Below, in pieces: positions 7,234 through 13,539 of a stretch of DNA of 13,539 nucleotides (its first letter is position 1; each line of letters begins with the position of its first letter). The stretch spans positions 1-13,539 of the forward strand of contig BNWD01000020.1 in assembly GCA_025998575.1 (NCBI GenBank). The letters run 5' to 3'. Below the pieces are notes generated by a model. The model did no database searches. It had not been told where the DNA came from and saw only the letters and a list, made by a program, of their open reading frames with translations. The position numbers were made by a program, and so were the translations under genes. This DNA comes from Alphaproteobacteria bacterium (lineage in GTDB: Bacteria > Pseudomonadota > Alphaproteobacteria > RUG11792).

Positions 7234-8211
7234 ATGAAAGCAAGCGGAATATTGGTTTTTGTTATTACGTTGTTTTGTGCGTGCTGGTGTGTGGCGAGTG
7301 ATAATATAAACAATTTGGACGCGCCGCTTGTCCAGATGGATAACCCGTTTGATACGATACATCGATTTACCACTGAGACTGAGCATCGCTCGATGATCGA
7401 GGCGTATCTCGAGAAGTATAGAAAAATAGCTGCTATTTATCCTTCGTTAACAATCGGTGAAGATATTATATCAACATATTACGAACAGGGAATTCCGGAC
7501 ACGTTTTATGGGTTTCATCATCTTGGAAAGCTTGGGAGGGCTTTGATATTTGGAGGGAAGACGTTCGTTTATGCCGTTAATGATGCGTTCGAATTCGCGA
7601 ATGTGTTTTTCAGCGAGATGCGACTGCTAGATTATCTCGCTGCTGGCCTCGATGTTGGACGGGCTCTTATGTCGTCTATTTCTAAATATTTTGACAGGAA
7701 GGATCTTGAGATCTCAAGGGCGCTTGTGTCCAATTTCACAATCAGTGGCCTCGAAACAAGATTACAAGAAATAGATTTTAATATCTGCGGAGCACTAGAC
7801 AGCGTCTTGGACATTGGGAAATTCATCGCGAGATCATTCGGAGAGCAGCAAAGTGGAACTCTATCTGCGGATGACATAGCTATGTTGATCAGACTGAAGA
7901 ATCTGCTTTCGCATTTTTCAAAAGAAAATAAGACACAGAAATGGATACTTGGAATCGGCAAAGCGTTGGCAATTACGATGTGCACAGTAAAGGATATTTT
8001 TGTAGTCGTAAAAAGCAGAGATTATATAATCTCAACATGGCTAACGCTGATTTCAGCAACCTTGAGCTCACTTTATGATAGCATGGAAAGTCACTTCACG
8101 AAAGGTCCAAGCGCAACAAAATATATGCTCGCAAGCGAAATACTATACCTCTGCAATTACTTTATGAAAAAACTCCTCGGTATCATCGACGGCTCTGGAA
8201 CGACAGTTTAA
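7234..8211 (+). CDS. Secreted protein of unknown function
   Basis: I do not recognise this 325-residue protein. The frame is open from TTG 7210, but ATG 7234 is preferred: it has GGAAG (7224-7228) five bases upstream and begins a clean signal peptide, MKASGILVFVITLFCACWC, with likely cleavage after VAS. The mature part starts DNINNLDAPLVQ. It has several long, moderately hydrophobic helices, for example LGKLGRALIFGGKTFVYAV, LLDYLAAGLDVGRALMSSI and WILGIGKALAITMCTVKDIF, with the charged stretch SKENKTQK between them. This pattern suits a helical secreted or membrane-associated protein. It stands alone between two gene graveyards, and its long undisturbed frame suggests that it is under selection. 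A host-directed effector role is possible but unsupported by any motif. Confidence 0.75.
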   Translation: MKASGILVFVITLFCACWCVASDNINNLDAPLVQMDNPFDTIHRFTTETEHRSMIEAYLEKYRKIAAIYPSLTIGEDIISTYYEQGIPDTFYGFHHLGKLGRALIFGGKTFVYAVNDAFEFANVFFSEMRLLDYLAAGLDVGRALMSSISKYFDRKDLEISRALVSNFTISGLETRLQEIDFNICGALDSVLDIGKFIARSFGEQQSGTLSADDIAMLIRLKNLLSHFSKENKTQKWILGIGKALAITMCTVKDIFVVVKSRDYIISTWLTLISATLSSLYDSMESHFTKGPSATKYMLASEILYLCNYFMKKLLGIIDGSGTTV

Positions 8212-8325
8212 TTGTATTTATATTCATAGCAACATTGGACTTTGGAAAAATTTGTAGAAAAGCATAACTTAGTTTTGTTTAAATAAGCGAAATCGTCTCT
8301 TAGTATTGGCAACCTATTACGGGGA

Positions 8326-8735
8326 TGGTTATAATATAGCAAGATATTTGAGCATAGTTGTAAGATAAATTTGTGTGTGTACTTAATGTGTAAGTATTGT
8401 CAGATTGATAGTTTAAGAAATTGCAGTATAAGGAACAGAAATGGAGAAGCAAAGTGTTGTAATAGTACGCAAAGAAAGAGAGGAATATTGCGCTGGATCT
8501 TTACTTTGAAGGAAACGCATTTCGGAGAATAACGAGAATTTAATGATCTTTATACTTACGTTAAAAAGAGAATAGAGTTAGAATATAGACTGCTGTTAAC
8601 ATGAACCGGCGCTGTTTTAGTGCATTTGAGATATGAGTAGAAGATAATTCCAAAGTTTATCAGAGCTGAACGAAAAATAGCTGTTGTTCGCTACAGGTGC
8701 TGGATGGCAACTACAATCTAGAGGAATGAGTTAAA
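8326..8735 (+). mobile_element. Degenerate IS1-family element (copy B, internally deleted and 3'-truncated)
   Basis: This is a second relic of the same element as the one at 158-751, but on the opposite strand. The frame from ATG 8386 begins MCKYC, matching KYCN of copy A. Another frame reads ALDLYFEGNAFRRITRI, and next comes DLYTYV with the segment around the first catalytic Asp. About 90 bases (8543-8632) match copy A 503-412 with about nine mismatches and a two-base gap. Roughly 80 bases between the helix-turn-helix and the DLYTYV region are missing compared with copy A. A possible DGNYN motif near 8710 corresponds to SDANY in copy A; the C-terminal third is absent. The left end near 8326 (GGTTATAATATAGC) resembles the right end of copy A. 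Confidence 0.75.
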
Positions 8736-8814
8736 TATCGTTATACATAATTTATATGTATAAAAGAAATATTCATCATGTTTTTAGGATTATTTATCAT
8801 TTTGTGTGGAGTCA

Positions 8815-8991
8815 TTAATATAGAAGCTGGCCAAAACACACATATGATAGCAAGAAGCGAGCATCAGATAAACCATACTGCCGCAAATGACAGATTTTTA
8901 AATTAAGAATAGGTTTCTCTGTATTACCCATCTCTTGTAATTGATTTTGTGCATAATTTCTTATATCAGGATATTCTTTTGCAAGTATACT
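8815..8991 (-). pseudogene. Unidentified decayed minus-strand frame
   Basis: Fifty-eight codons are open on the minus strand, from just after a TAA (8994-8992) to a TAA at 8817-8815. The translation includes LAKEYPDIRNYAQNQLQEMG and ILNLKICHLRQYGLSDARF, which looks like a real helical protein fragment. Protein-like pieces in other frames upstream (YRNVELKILVDNIHMIDK, 9050-8985) suggest an older, longer gene broken by indels. There is no start codon or ribosome site. I do not recognise the family. Confidence 0.25.
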
Positions 8992-9170
8992 TTATCTATC
9001 ATATGTATATTATCAACTAGAATTTTTAGCTCTACATTTCTATATTGTAAAAATATCCTATTTTATTAATTATGTTTTTATCCTTGTTCTATATGGCTCT
9101 GTAAACACCTTTCTTCTATATGTAATAACACGATGAGCATTTCTCTGAGTTTATAAAAAAAGAAGGTTTT

Positions 9171-9308
9171 ATGTTAATTATGGACACAAAGCTATTTTGT
9201 GGAAAGAGGTGGAAACTGTTAATAATACTATGGTTTTTTGATTTTAAACTTTCTCGCTTGCTGCGGAATGGTTTATCTTTTCAACAAGGCAAGAGCGTGC
9301 TAATATAA
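9171..9308 (+). CDS. Possible small membrane protein upstream of bamB
   Basis: A 45-codon frame has an AGAAGG ribosome site four bases before its ATG. It encodes a basic segment followed by a short hydrophobic stretch, KRWKLLIILWFFDFKLS, which could be one membrane helix, and then a polar tail. In many proteobacteria the gene just before bamB is yfgM, whose product begins with a Lys/Arg-Trp-rich region and one membrane helix. This frame might be a decayed start of such a gene, but the likeness is weak. It may equally be chance, since the sequence around it has no other sign of coding. The remaining bases between 8992 and 9170 show no gene. Confidence 0.2.
   Translation: MLIMDTKLFCGKRWKLLIILWFFDFKLSRLLRNGLSFQQGKSVLI
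9278..9306 (+). promoter_or_regulatory. Weak candidate promoter of the bamB operon
   Basis: TTTTCA (9278-9283) and TAATAT (9301-9306) are 17 bases apart, each matching four of six consensus positions. A start near 9313 would give a short leader containing the AGAGGT ribosome site (9325-9330) of bamB. It overlaps the end of the possible small ORF at 9171-9308. Confidence 0.3.
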
Positions 9309-9335
9309 AAAAATGAGTGATTTTAGAGGTAAAAT

Positions 9336-10619
9336 ATGAAGAAGGCTTTTTTATTATTGACTATTTGCTCGATTTTGTTGAGTGGCTGCAGCAAGAAGGA
9401 GATTCTTCCTGGCAAGAGGGAAGATCTTTTCGTGGCAAACGTTAATGGCGATTCTATTAATAAATCCGTAGTTTCGGTTAAAATTACACCGCTTTCTGCA
9501 CAGTCGAGAAGCTCTCATATTTGCGTTGCCGGCAATCTTCAGCACAATAATATTAATCGCAAAATGGCTGTAAACGAGAAGCTAACTAAGTTGTGGAAAG
9601 TGAGCATTGGCAGTGGCCCTATCACAGCTGATCCGATCATTTTTGATAACAAGATTTTCGCTGTGGACGCACGCGGAACTTTAAGCTGCGTTGAGGCACA
9701 AACAGGAAAAATTTTATGGGATTTGTCCATTGCAAAACAACCTGAAAGCGGCATATTTTCTGGGGGATTGACAGCTAATAATGGCATAATCTATATCGCT
9801 ACTAATATCGGAACCGTTGTTGCTGTCGACTCTAAAACCAAGAAAATTTTATGGAAAATTTCTATAAAAATCCCTCTTAAAGGCGCACCTGTGTGTTGGG
9901 ATTCAAAGGTTATTGTGACGTCTGTCGAGAATCAGACGTATGCTCTTGATGCCAAAACTGGCAAAACGATTTGGACGAAAACGATGGAGCATGAGCAGAC
10001 GATCATGGAGGAAAGCGCTTCTCCTGCTGTCTCGGGCACTAGCTTGATCTGTCCATACACTTCAGGTGACATTGTTGCGATGAATTCGAAAGGCGTTGAG
10101 AACTGGGCTGACATGATGCTGTCTGGAAATTCTTCTGAAAGTGGATCGATTATTTTCCAGATCGTTTCTATTGTTTGTGACAAAAATTTCGTATTAGTCA
10201 CGACTGCGACATCGAACATGTCTCTGCTCGATTCCACAACTGGAATCAGAATTTGGGAGCGCGAGTTCGGTTCTCTTGTAACACCTATTATTCACGGCGA
10301 TTGGGTTTTCGGTTTGCTGAATGACAATAGATTGGTTTGTCTGTCGCTTAAGGATGGAACGACTAAGTGGCAAATGAATCTTGCATCGATTTTACAAGAA
10401 AAACGTGAAAAAGAGGCGAGGTGGGTTGGAATGCAGTTGATTAACGGCAATGTCGTGGTGTTCAGCACGTTTGGTCACGTTGCGTCTTTCGACATTTCAA
10501 CTGGGAAATTAAAGAACGTTGAAACGCTGAAGAACGTTGGATTTGCTCGCAATCCGATTATTGTTAATGGGACAATGTTAGCAATAACGAATCGAGCCGA
10601 AATTCATGCGTTCAAGTGA
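9336..10619 (+). CDS. bamB: Outer membrane protein assembly factor BamB (PQQ-type beta-propeller lipoprotein)
   Basis: BamB is a periplasmic lipoprotein of the BAM complex, where its eight-bladed propeller helps BamA fold outer-membrane beta-barrels. The 427-residue product begins with a lipoprotein signal, MKKAFLLLTICSILLSGC, with lipobox LSGC and Cys18 as the lipidated residue. A linker follows, and from about residue 85 there are PQQ-like repeats ending in Trp-containing strands: KLWKVSIG, GKILWDLSI, KKILWKISI, GKTIWTKTM, GIRIWEREF and GTTKWQMNL. This spacing of W-repeats fits BamB better than a dehydrogenase, and no dehydrogenase active-site motif is seen. The ATG has AGAGGT five bases upstream. 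It overlaps der by 14 bases, the same bamB-der order as in E. coli and many other proteobacteria, which supports the call. Confidence 0.92.
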   Translation: MKKAFLLLTICSILLSGCSKKEILPGKREDLFVANVNGDSINKSVVSVKITPLSAQSRSSHICVAGNLQHNNINRKMAVNEKLTKLWKVSIGSGPITADPIIFDNKIFAVDARGTLSCVEAQTGKILWDLSIAKQPESGIFSGGLTANNGIIYIATNIGTVVAVDSKTKKILWKISIKIPLKGAPVCWDSKVIVTSVENQTYALDAKTGKTIWTKTMEHEQTIMEESASPAVSGTSLICPYTSGDIVAMNSKGVENWADMMLSGNSSESGSIIFQIVSIVCDKNFVLVTTATSNMSLLDSTTGIRIWEREFGSLVTPIIHGDWVFGLLNDNRLVCLSLKDGTTKWQMNLASILQEKREKEARWVGMQLINGNVVVFSTFGHVASFDISTGKLKNVETLKNVGFARNPIIVNGTMLAITNRAEIHAFK

Positions 10620-11985
10620 TTTCACGTTAGCGATTTTCGGCAGAACAAACGTTGGAAAGTCAACGCTTTTCAATAGAATTGTTGGAAAAAGAAGTGCGCT
10701 TGTTTTTGATCGAAACGGAGTGACTCGGGACTCCAAGGAAATGCCGGCTGAAATCTTCGGGAAGAAGATCTCGCTGATAGACACGCCTGGCATGTTCGAT
10801 TACGACAAGCGCGATCAAGATCCGGAATTGAGCGCGGCAATTTCCAAAAAGCTGGCAGAGACGATCGAGCTGTCGACCGTTATTTTGTTTGTTATTGATG
10901 GACTCATCGGAATAACTGAATACGACCGAGAAATAGCTAAAATTTTAAGAAAATCCGGCAAAAAAATCATAGTTGTCGTCAATAAATGCGAAAATAAAAA
11001 CGCGAAAATGTCGTATTCAGAAGCGACCGAGTTCGGATTCGAAGACATTGTCCAAATTTCTGCAGAGCATGGAATGGGAGTTCCTGAGTTGCTTGAGCTC
11101 GTTTTTCCATTGATAAATGACAATATTACTGAGGAGCAGGAAGATAATTCGGACATTATAAAGCTAGCTTTTATTGGCCGGCCGAATGTTGGCAAGTCTA
11201 CTATTGTCAATAAAATTCTTGGAGAAGAAAAACAACTAGCGGCCAATTTTTCGGGCTTGACGAGGGAAAGTGCCGCCCATGATTTTGAGTTTGCTCAGCA
11301 AAAAATACGAATTATAGACACTCCTGGGATCAGGCGAAAAGCGAAAATTGACGATGTTTTGGAACGAATTTCTGTTTCCAATTCGGTAAATTCTTATAGA
11401 AATGCTGACATCGTTATTCTAGTCATAGACGCGCTAAGCCTTGAAAATGAACAGGTTGAGAAACAAGATTTGACGCTTGCTTCAAACATTTTGAAAACCG
11501 GAAAAACACTGATTATAGCGTCCAATAAATGCGACAAAACGAACTATAAAAAAAATGAAATGCCTACGTTTTTGAAGGATCATTTTTCGAGAAGCCTCGC
11601 TCAACTCAAGTCTGTTCCATTTTTATTTATTTCGGCGTTGCGCAATGAAAATATTGACAAAATGCTGCGGCTTGCAATTGAAACATTTTGCAAACAAAAA
11701 GTCAAGATAAAAACGCCTATGCTGAATGATTGGCTCGCTGAAATGCGAAAAACAGACACGATTTTGCGTTCTAATGTGAAGCTGAAATATATAACGCAAA
11801 TCAAGACGCTTCCTCCAACTTTTATTTTGTTTGTTTCGAACAAGGAAGGCATTCGAACTGACAAGAAACGCTTTATAATCAATAGTTTGAAGCAGTCGTT
11901 CGACCTGGAAAATATCGTTGTCAACCTCTTTTTCAGAGATCAAAAAAATGCGTTAGCAGATAGGCGTCGTGAAAAAAGTTTCTGA
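10606..11985 (+). CDS. der: Ribosome biogenesis GTPase Der (EngA)
   Basis: Der is a double-GTPase needed for maturation of the 50S ribosomal subunit. The 459-residue product has two G domains followed by a KH-like domain. First domain: G1 GRTNVGKS at 12-19, GVTRD at 38-42, DTPG at 59-62, NKCE at 126-129 and ISAEHG at 151-156. Second domain: GRPNVGKS at 191-198, GLTRE at 217-221, DTPG at 238-241, NKCD at 307-310 and ISALRN at 342-347. The C-terminus has LKYITQIKTLPPTFILFVSN at 393-412, the KH part. Two details are odd in the first domain: Thr replaces the usual Pro in G1, and the G4 motif NKxD ends in Glu. The second domain keeps the standard motifs. The ATG lies inside the end of bamB, and the stop overlaps the start of dciA, so translation is likely coupled. 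Confidence 0.97.
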   Translation: MRSSDFTLAIFGRTNVGKSTLFNRIVGKRSALVFDRNGVTRDSKEMPAEIFGKKISLIDTPGMFDYDKRDQDPELSAAISKKLAETIELSTVILFVIDGLIGITEYDREIAKILRKSGKKIIVVVNKCENKNAKMSYSEATEFGFEDIVQISAEHGMGVPELLELVFPLINDNITEEQEDNSDIIKLAFIGRPNVGKSTIVNKILGEEKQLAANFSGLTRESAAHDFEFAQQKIRIIDTPGIRRKAKIDDVLERISVSNSVNSYRNADIVILVIDALSLENEQVEKQDLTLASNILKTGKTLIIASNKCDKTNYKKNEMPTFLKDHFSRSLAQLKSVPFLFISALRNENIDKMLRLAIETFCKQKVKIKTPMLNDWLAEMRKTDTILRSNVKLKYITQIKTLPPTFILFVSNKEGIRTDKKRFIINSLKQSFDLENIVVNLFFRDQKNALADRRREKSF

Positions 11986-12277
11986 ATTAGTTGGGCAAAT
12001 CATTGGGAACGGCAATCCTCTTTTGCTCTTGCATCTCGAATTAAAAAATTTTTGGAACGAAATTGTCGGCCAGGATTTGATAGAATTTACCAAATTGATT
12101 TCCGTCAATTATTCTGGAAAAAAAGCAATAACAGTCGTTATTGGCGTGTTAAGTTCGGCTATAATTAGCGCTAAATTTTATGAAAATAATATCAAAAATA
12201 ATATTAAAAACAATCTAAATATGGAGTGTGTTCATATAGTTTTCAAACATCTTTCTGAACTAAAAGATGCAGCGTGA
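11969..12277 (+). CDS. dciA: DciA-like (DUF721) protein
   Basis: DciA is the ancestral bacterial loader of the replicative helicase DnaB, and its core domain is DUF721. This 102-residue product shows the DUF721 pattern: LELKNFWNEIVGQDLIEFTK (the W..IVG....L...T signature), then KAITVVIGVLSSAIISAKFY and the helix NNIKNNIKNNL, ending in HIVFKHL. It is shorter than many family members and lacks a long extra region. The start is GTG 11969 with ATAGG about five bases upstream; this start overlaps the end of der by 17 bases. Its end overlaps the ATG of murB by 11 bases. The family call is good, while the helicase-loading role is inferred from the family. Confidence 0.75.
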   Translation: MKKVSELVGQIIGNGNPLLLLHLELKNFWNEIVGQDLIEFTKLISVNYSGKKAITVVIGVLSSAIISAKFYENNIKNNIKNNLNMECVHIVFKHLSELKDAA

Positions 12278-13154
12278 ATTATGGAAAAATTCAGAAGAAT
12301 TTGTTGAAAATTTTAGCTTAAAAGAGCTGTCTTTTTTCAAAGTTGGCGGAAATTGTGATCTGTTTTTTTCGCCAAAAAACGTGGAAAATTTATCATTATT
12401 TTTAAGGGAATTTGATGGAAATGTGCTTTGCCTTGGCAATATATCAAACACATTAATTTCAGATGATGGCATAGACGGCTGCGTCATAAATTTGATGAAC
12501 TCATTCGACAAAGTCAGATTTTTCAATGATTTCGTGATAGTTGACGCTGGAGTTTTATTATCAAATTTTATAAAAATATGCATAAAAAATGGCGTTTCTT
12601 GCTTGGAGCAACTGTTCTGTATACCAGGAACTATCGGAGGAGCTGTTTGCATGAATGCAGGAACACCAAGCTTTGATATATCGAAAAATTTCGTTTCGGC
12701 CGATTGCGTCGATATCAGATCTGGAGACATAATTAGCATTCAAAAAGAAGAGCTAAAAATGGGATATAGATCCGGAAATATTCCTAAAAATTTAATAATT
12801 ATTTCTGCAAAATTTAAGATATATAATGAATCACCAAGCGTTTTAAATGACATTACAAAAGAGATATTTAGAGCGCGGTTAGCGAGTCAGCCGATAAACG
12901 AAAAAACCTGCGGAAGCACATTCAAAAATCCAAAAGGGATGAGAGCTTGGCAATTGATAAAAGAAACAAATTGCGATAAATTATCGGTAGGAGGCGCTGT
13001 CGTTTCGCAAAAACATTGCAATTTCTTGATCAATTCTGGCGACGCAACTGCGAAGGATTTTATTAAACTTATCGATATTATGAAGGAAAAAGTTTTCGAA
13101 AATTCTTGCATTATGCTCGAAGAAGAAATCAAAATAATTGGCAGAAATTTATGA
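12267..13154 (+). CDS. murB: UDP-N-acetylenolpyruvoylglucosamine reductase MurB
   Basis: MurB is the FAD enzyme that reduces UDP-GlcNAc-enolpyruvate with NADPH to UDP-MurNAc, early in peptidoglycan synthesis. The 295-residue product has SFFKVGGNCDLFF at 22-34, the FAD site PGTIGGAVCMNAG at 120-132, GYRSG at 166-170, TCGSTFKNP at 214-222 with the proton-donating Ser217, and the C-terminal LEEEIKIIG at 284-292. Its length and the short TCGSTFKNP region are typical of the type II enzymes found in alphaproteobacteria and Gram-positives. The family's LGxGSN motif reads LGNISN at 56-61, with Ile in place of Gly. The start ATG is inside the end of dciA with a weak ribosome site, consistent with coupling. 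Its stop overlaps the recJ start as ATGA. No other mur gene is nearby. Confidence 0.96.
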   Translation: MQRELWKNSEEFVENFSLKELSFFKVGGNCDLFFSPKNVENLSLFLREFDGNVLCLGNISNTLISDDGIDGCVINLMNSFDKVRFFNDFVIVDAGVLLSNFIKICIKNGVSCLEQLFCIPGTIGGAVCMNAGTPSFDISKNFVSADCVDIRSGDIISIQKEELKMGYRSGNIPKNLIIISAKFKIYNESPSVLNDITKEIFRARLASQPINEKTCGSTFKNPKGMRAWQLIKETNCDKLSVGGAVVSQKHCNFLINSGDATAKDFIKLIDIMKEKVFENSCIMLEEEIKIIGRNL

Positions 13155-13539
13155 CAAATTCTTTCTTAAATAAAGAGTGGGTATTCCTCACACCTGACGC
13201 TGAAAAACTTGAAAATATAAAAAACGGTTGCAATATTGATGATTTATTAATCAAAATTTTAATCAACAGGGAAATAGATACGCCTTCGAAAGTCAATAGT
13301 TTTTTCAACTGCACGTTAAAAAACACAGTTCCAAATCCATCACTTTTCCTCGATATGGACAAAGCTGTTCAGAGAACGATTTCTGCAATAAAGTCAAGAG
13401 AAAAAGTTTTGATATTCGGCGATTATGATGTTGACGGCGTGACTTCCACCTATATCATAACAAAATATTTAAAACTTCTTGACTTTTCTGTTGAGCATTA
13501 TATTCCTAACAGATTTAGTGACGGATACGGGTTAAATTC
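13151..13539 (+). CDS. recJ: Single-stranded-DNA-specific exonuclease RecJ, N-terminal part
   Basis: RecJ is a 5'-3' exonuclease of the DHH phosphoesterase family, acting in recombination and mismatch repair. The first 129 residues are present; the rest is beyond the window edge. The segment NPSLFLDMDKAVQRT is followed by EKVLIFGDYDVDGVTSTYI, which holds the DHH-family motif I (DxDxDG) with its metal-binding Asp residues, and then by HYIPNRFSDGYGLN, all as in RecJ. The start ATG at 13151 overlaps the murB stop by four bases (ATGA), which suggests coupled translation at the end of the bamB-recJ run. Confidence 0.93.
   Translation, partial: MTNSFLNKEWVFLTPDAEKLENIKNGCNIDDLLIKILINREIDTPSKVNSFFNCTLKNTVPNPSLFLDMDKAVQRTISAIKSREKVLIFGDYDVDGVTSTYIITKYLKLLDFSVEHYIPNRFSDGYGLN

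Noticed and set aside
8778..8906. Small frame with a signal-peptide-like start (MFLGLFIILCGV)
   Set aside because: It has no good ribosome site, lies opposite a more protein-like minus-strand frame, and is only 42 codons in AT-rich DNA where hydrophobic starts arise by chance.
5917..9152. Apparent 21-base repeat shared by 5917-5937 and 9132-9152
   Set aside because: About five mismatches in 21 bases and no extension of similarity; not distinguishable from chance.
1..13539. CRISPR array, prophage, toxin-antitoxin or other defence system
   Set aside because: No regularly spaced repeats, phage structural genes, small overlapping toxin-antitoxin pairs or recognisable defence proteins were seen; accessory content is limited to dead IS relics and unrecognised secreted proteins.

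Overview
The window looks like part of a small, AT-rich genome of an intracellular alphaproteobacterium (Rickettsiales or Holosporales type). This is inferred from the protein sequences, the low coding density, the many decayed genes and a Rickettsiales-like IS1 family. No species can be named from the sequence alone. The core genes are clpP-clpX, tRNA-Cys, accA, bamB, der, dciA, murB and recJ. Between them lie two long gaps (5793-7233 and 8212-9335) that hold gene remnants and not much else.

Left end (1-2760). The window opens inside tolB. Its reading frame runs directly into the end of a degenerate IS1-family element and stops there, without the last part of the beta-propeller. The IS1 relic lies on the minus strand. 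After it comes the clpP-clpX pair, also on the minus strand, with a promoter-like site upstream of clpP.

Middle (2761-8211). A gene for an unrecognised secreted protein (2906-3715) is followed by two broken genes (3815-4087 and 4126-4460). A very good sigma70-type promoter then drives tRNA-Cys, with accA 18 bases behind the tRNA. The 1.4-kb gap after accA holds minus-strand remnants: an unidentified frame, the 3' end of an IS5/IS4-like transposase and a second unidentified frame. A second unrecognised secreted protein follows (7234-8211).

Right end (8212-13539). Another gap carries a second, shorter IS1 relic in the opposite orientation to the first, a decayed minus-strand frame and one possible small ORF. 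Then comes a tight run of overlapping genes on the plus strand: bamB, der, dciA, murB and the start of recJ. They cover outer-membrane protein assembly, 50S ribosome maturation, replicative helicase loading, peptidoglycan precursor synthesis and single-strand exonuclease repair. The overlaps point to one transcript with coupled translation.

I found no clear new multi-gene system. The most informative signals are the truncation of tolB at an IS1 end, the matched pair of inverted IS1 relics, the decaying cluster of secreted-protein genes, and the unusual residues in the nucleotide- or cofactor-binding motifs of Der and MurB.
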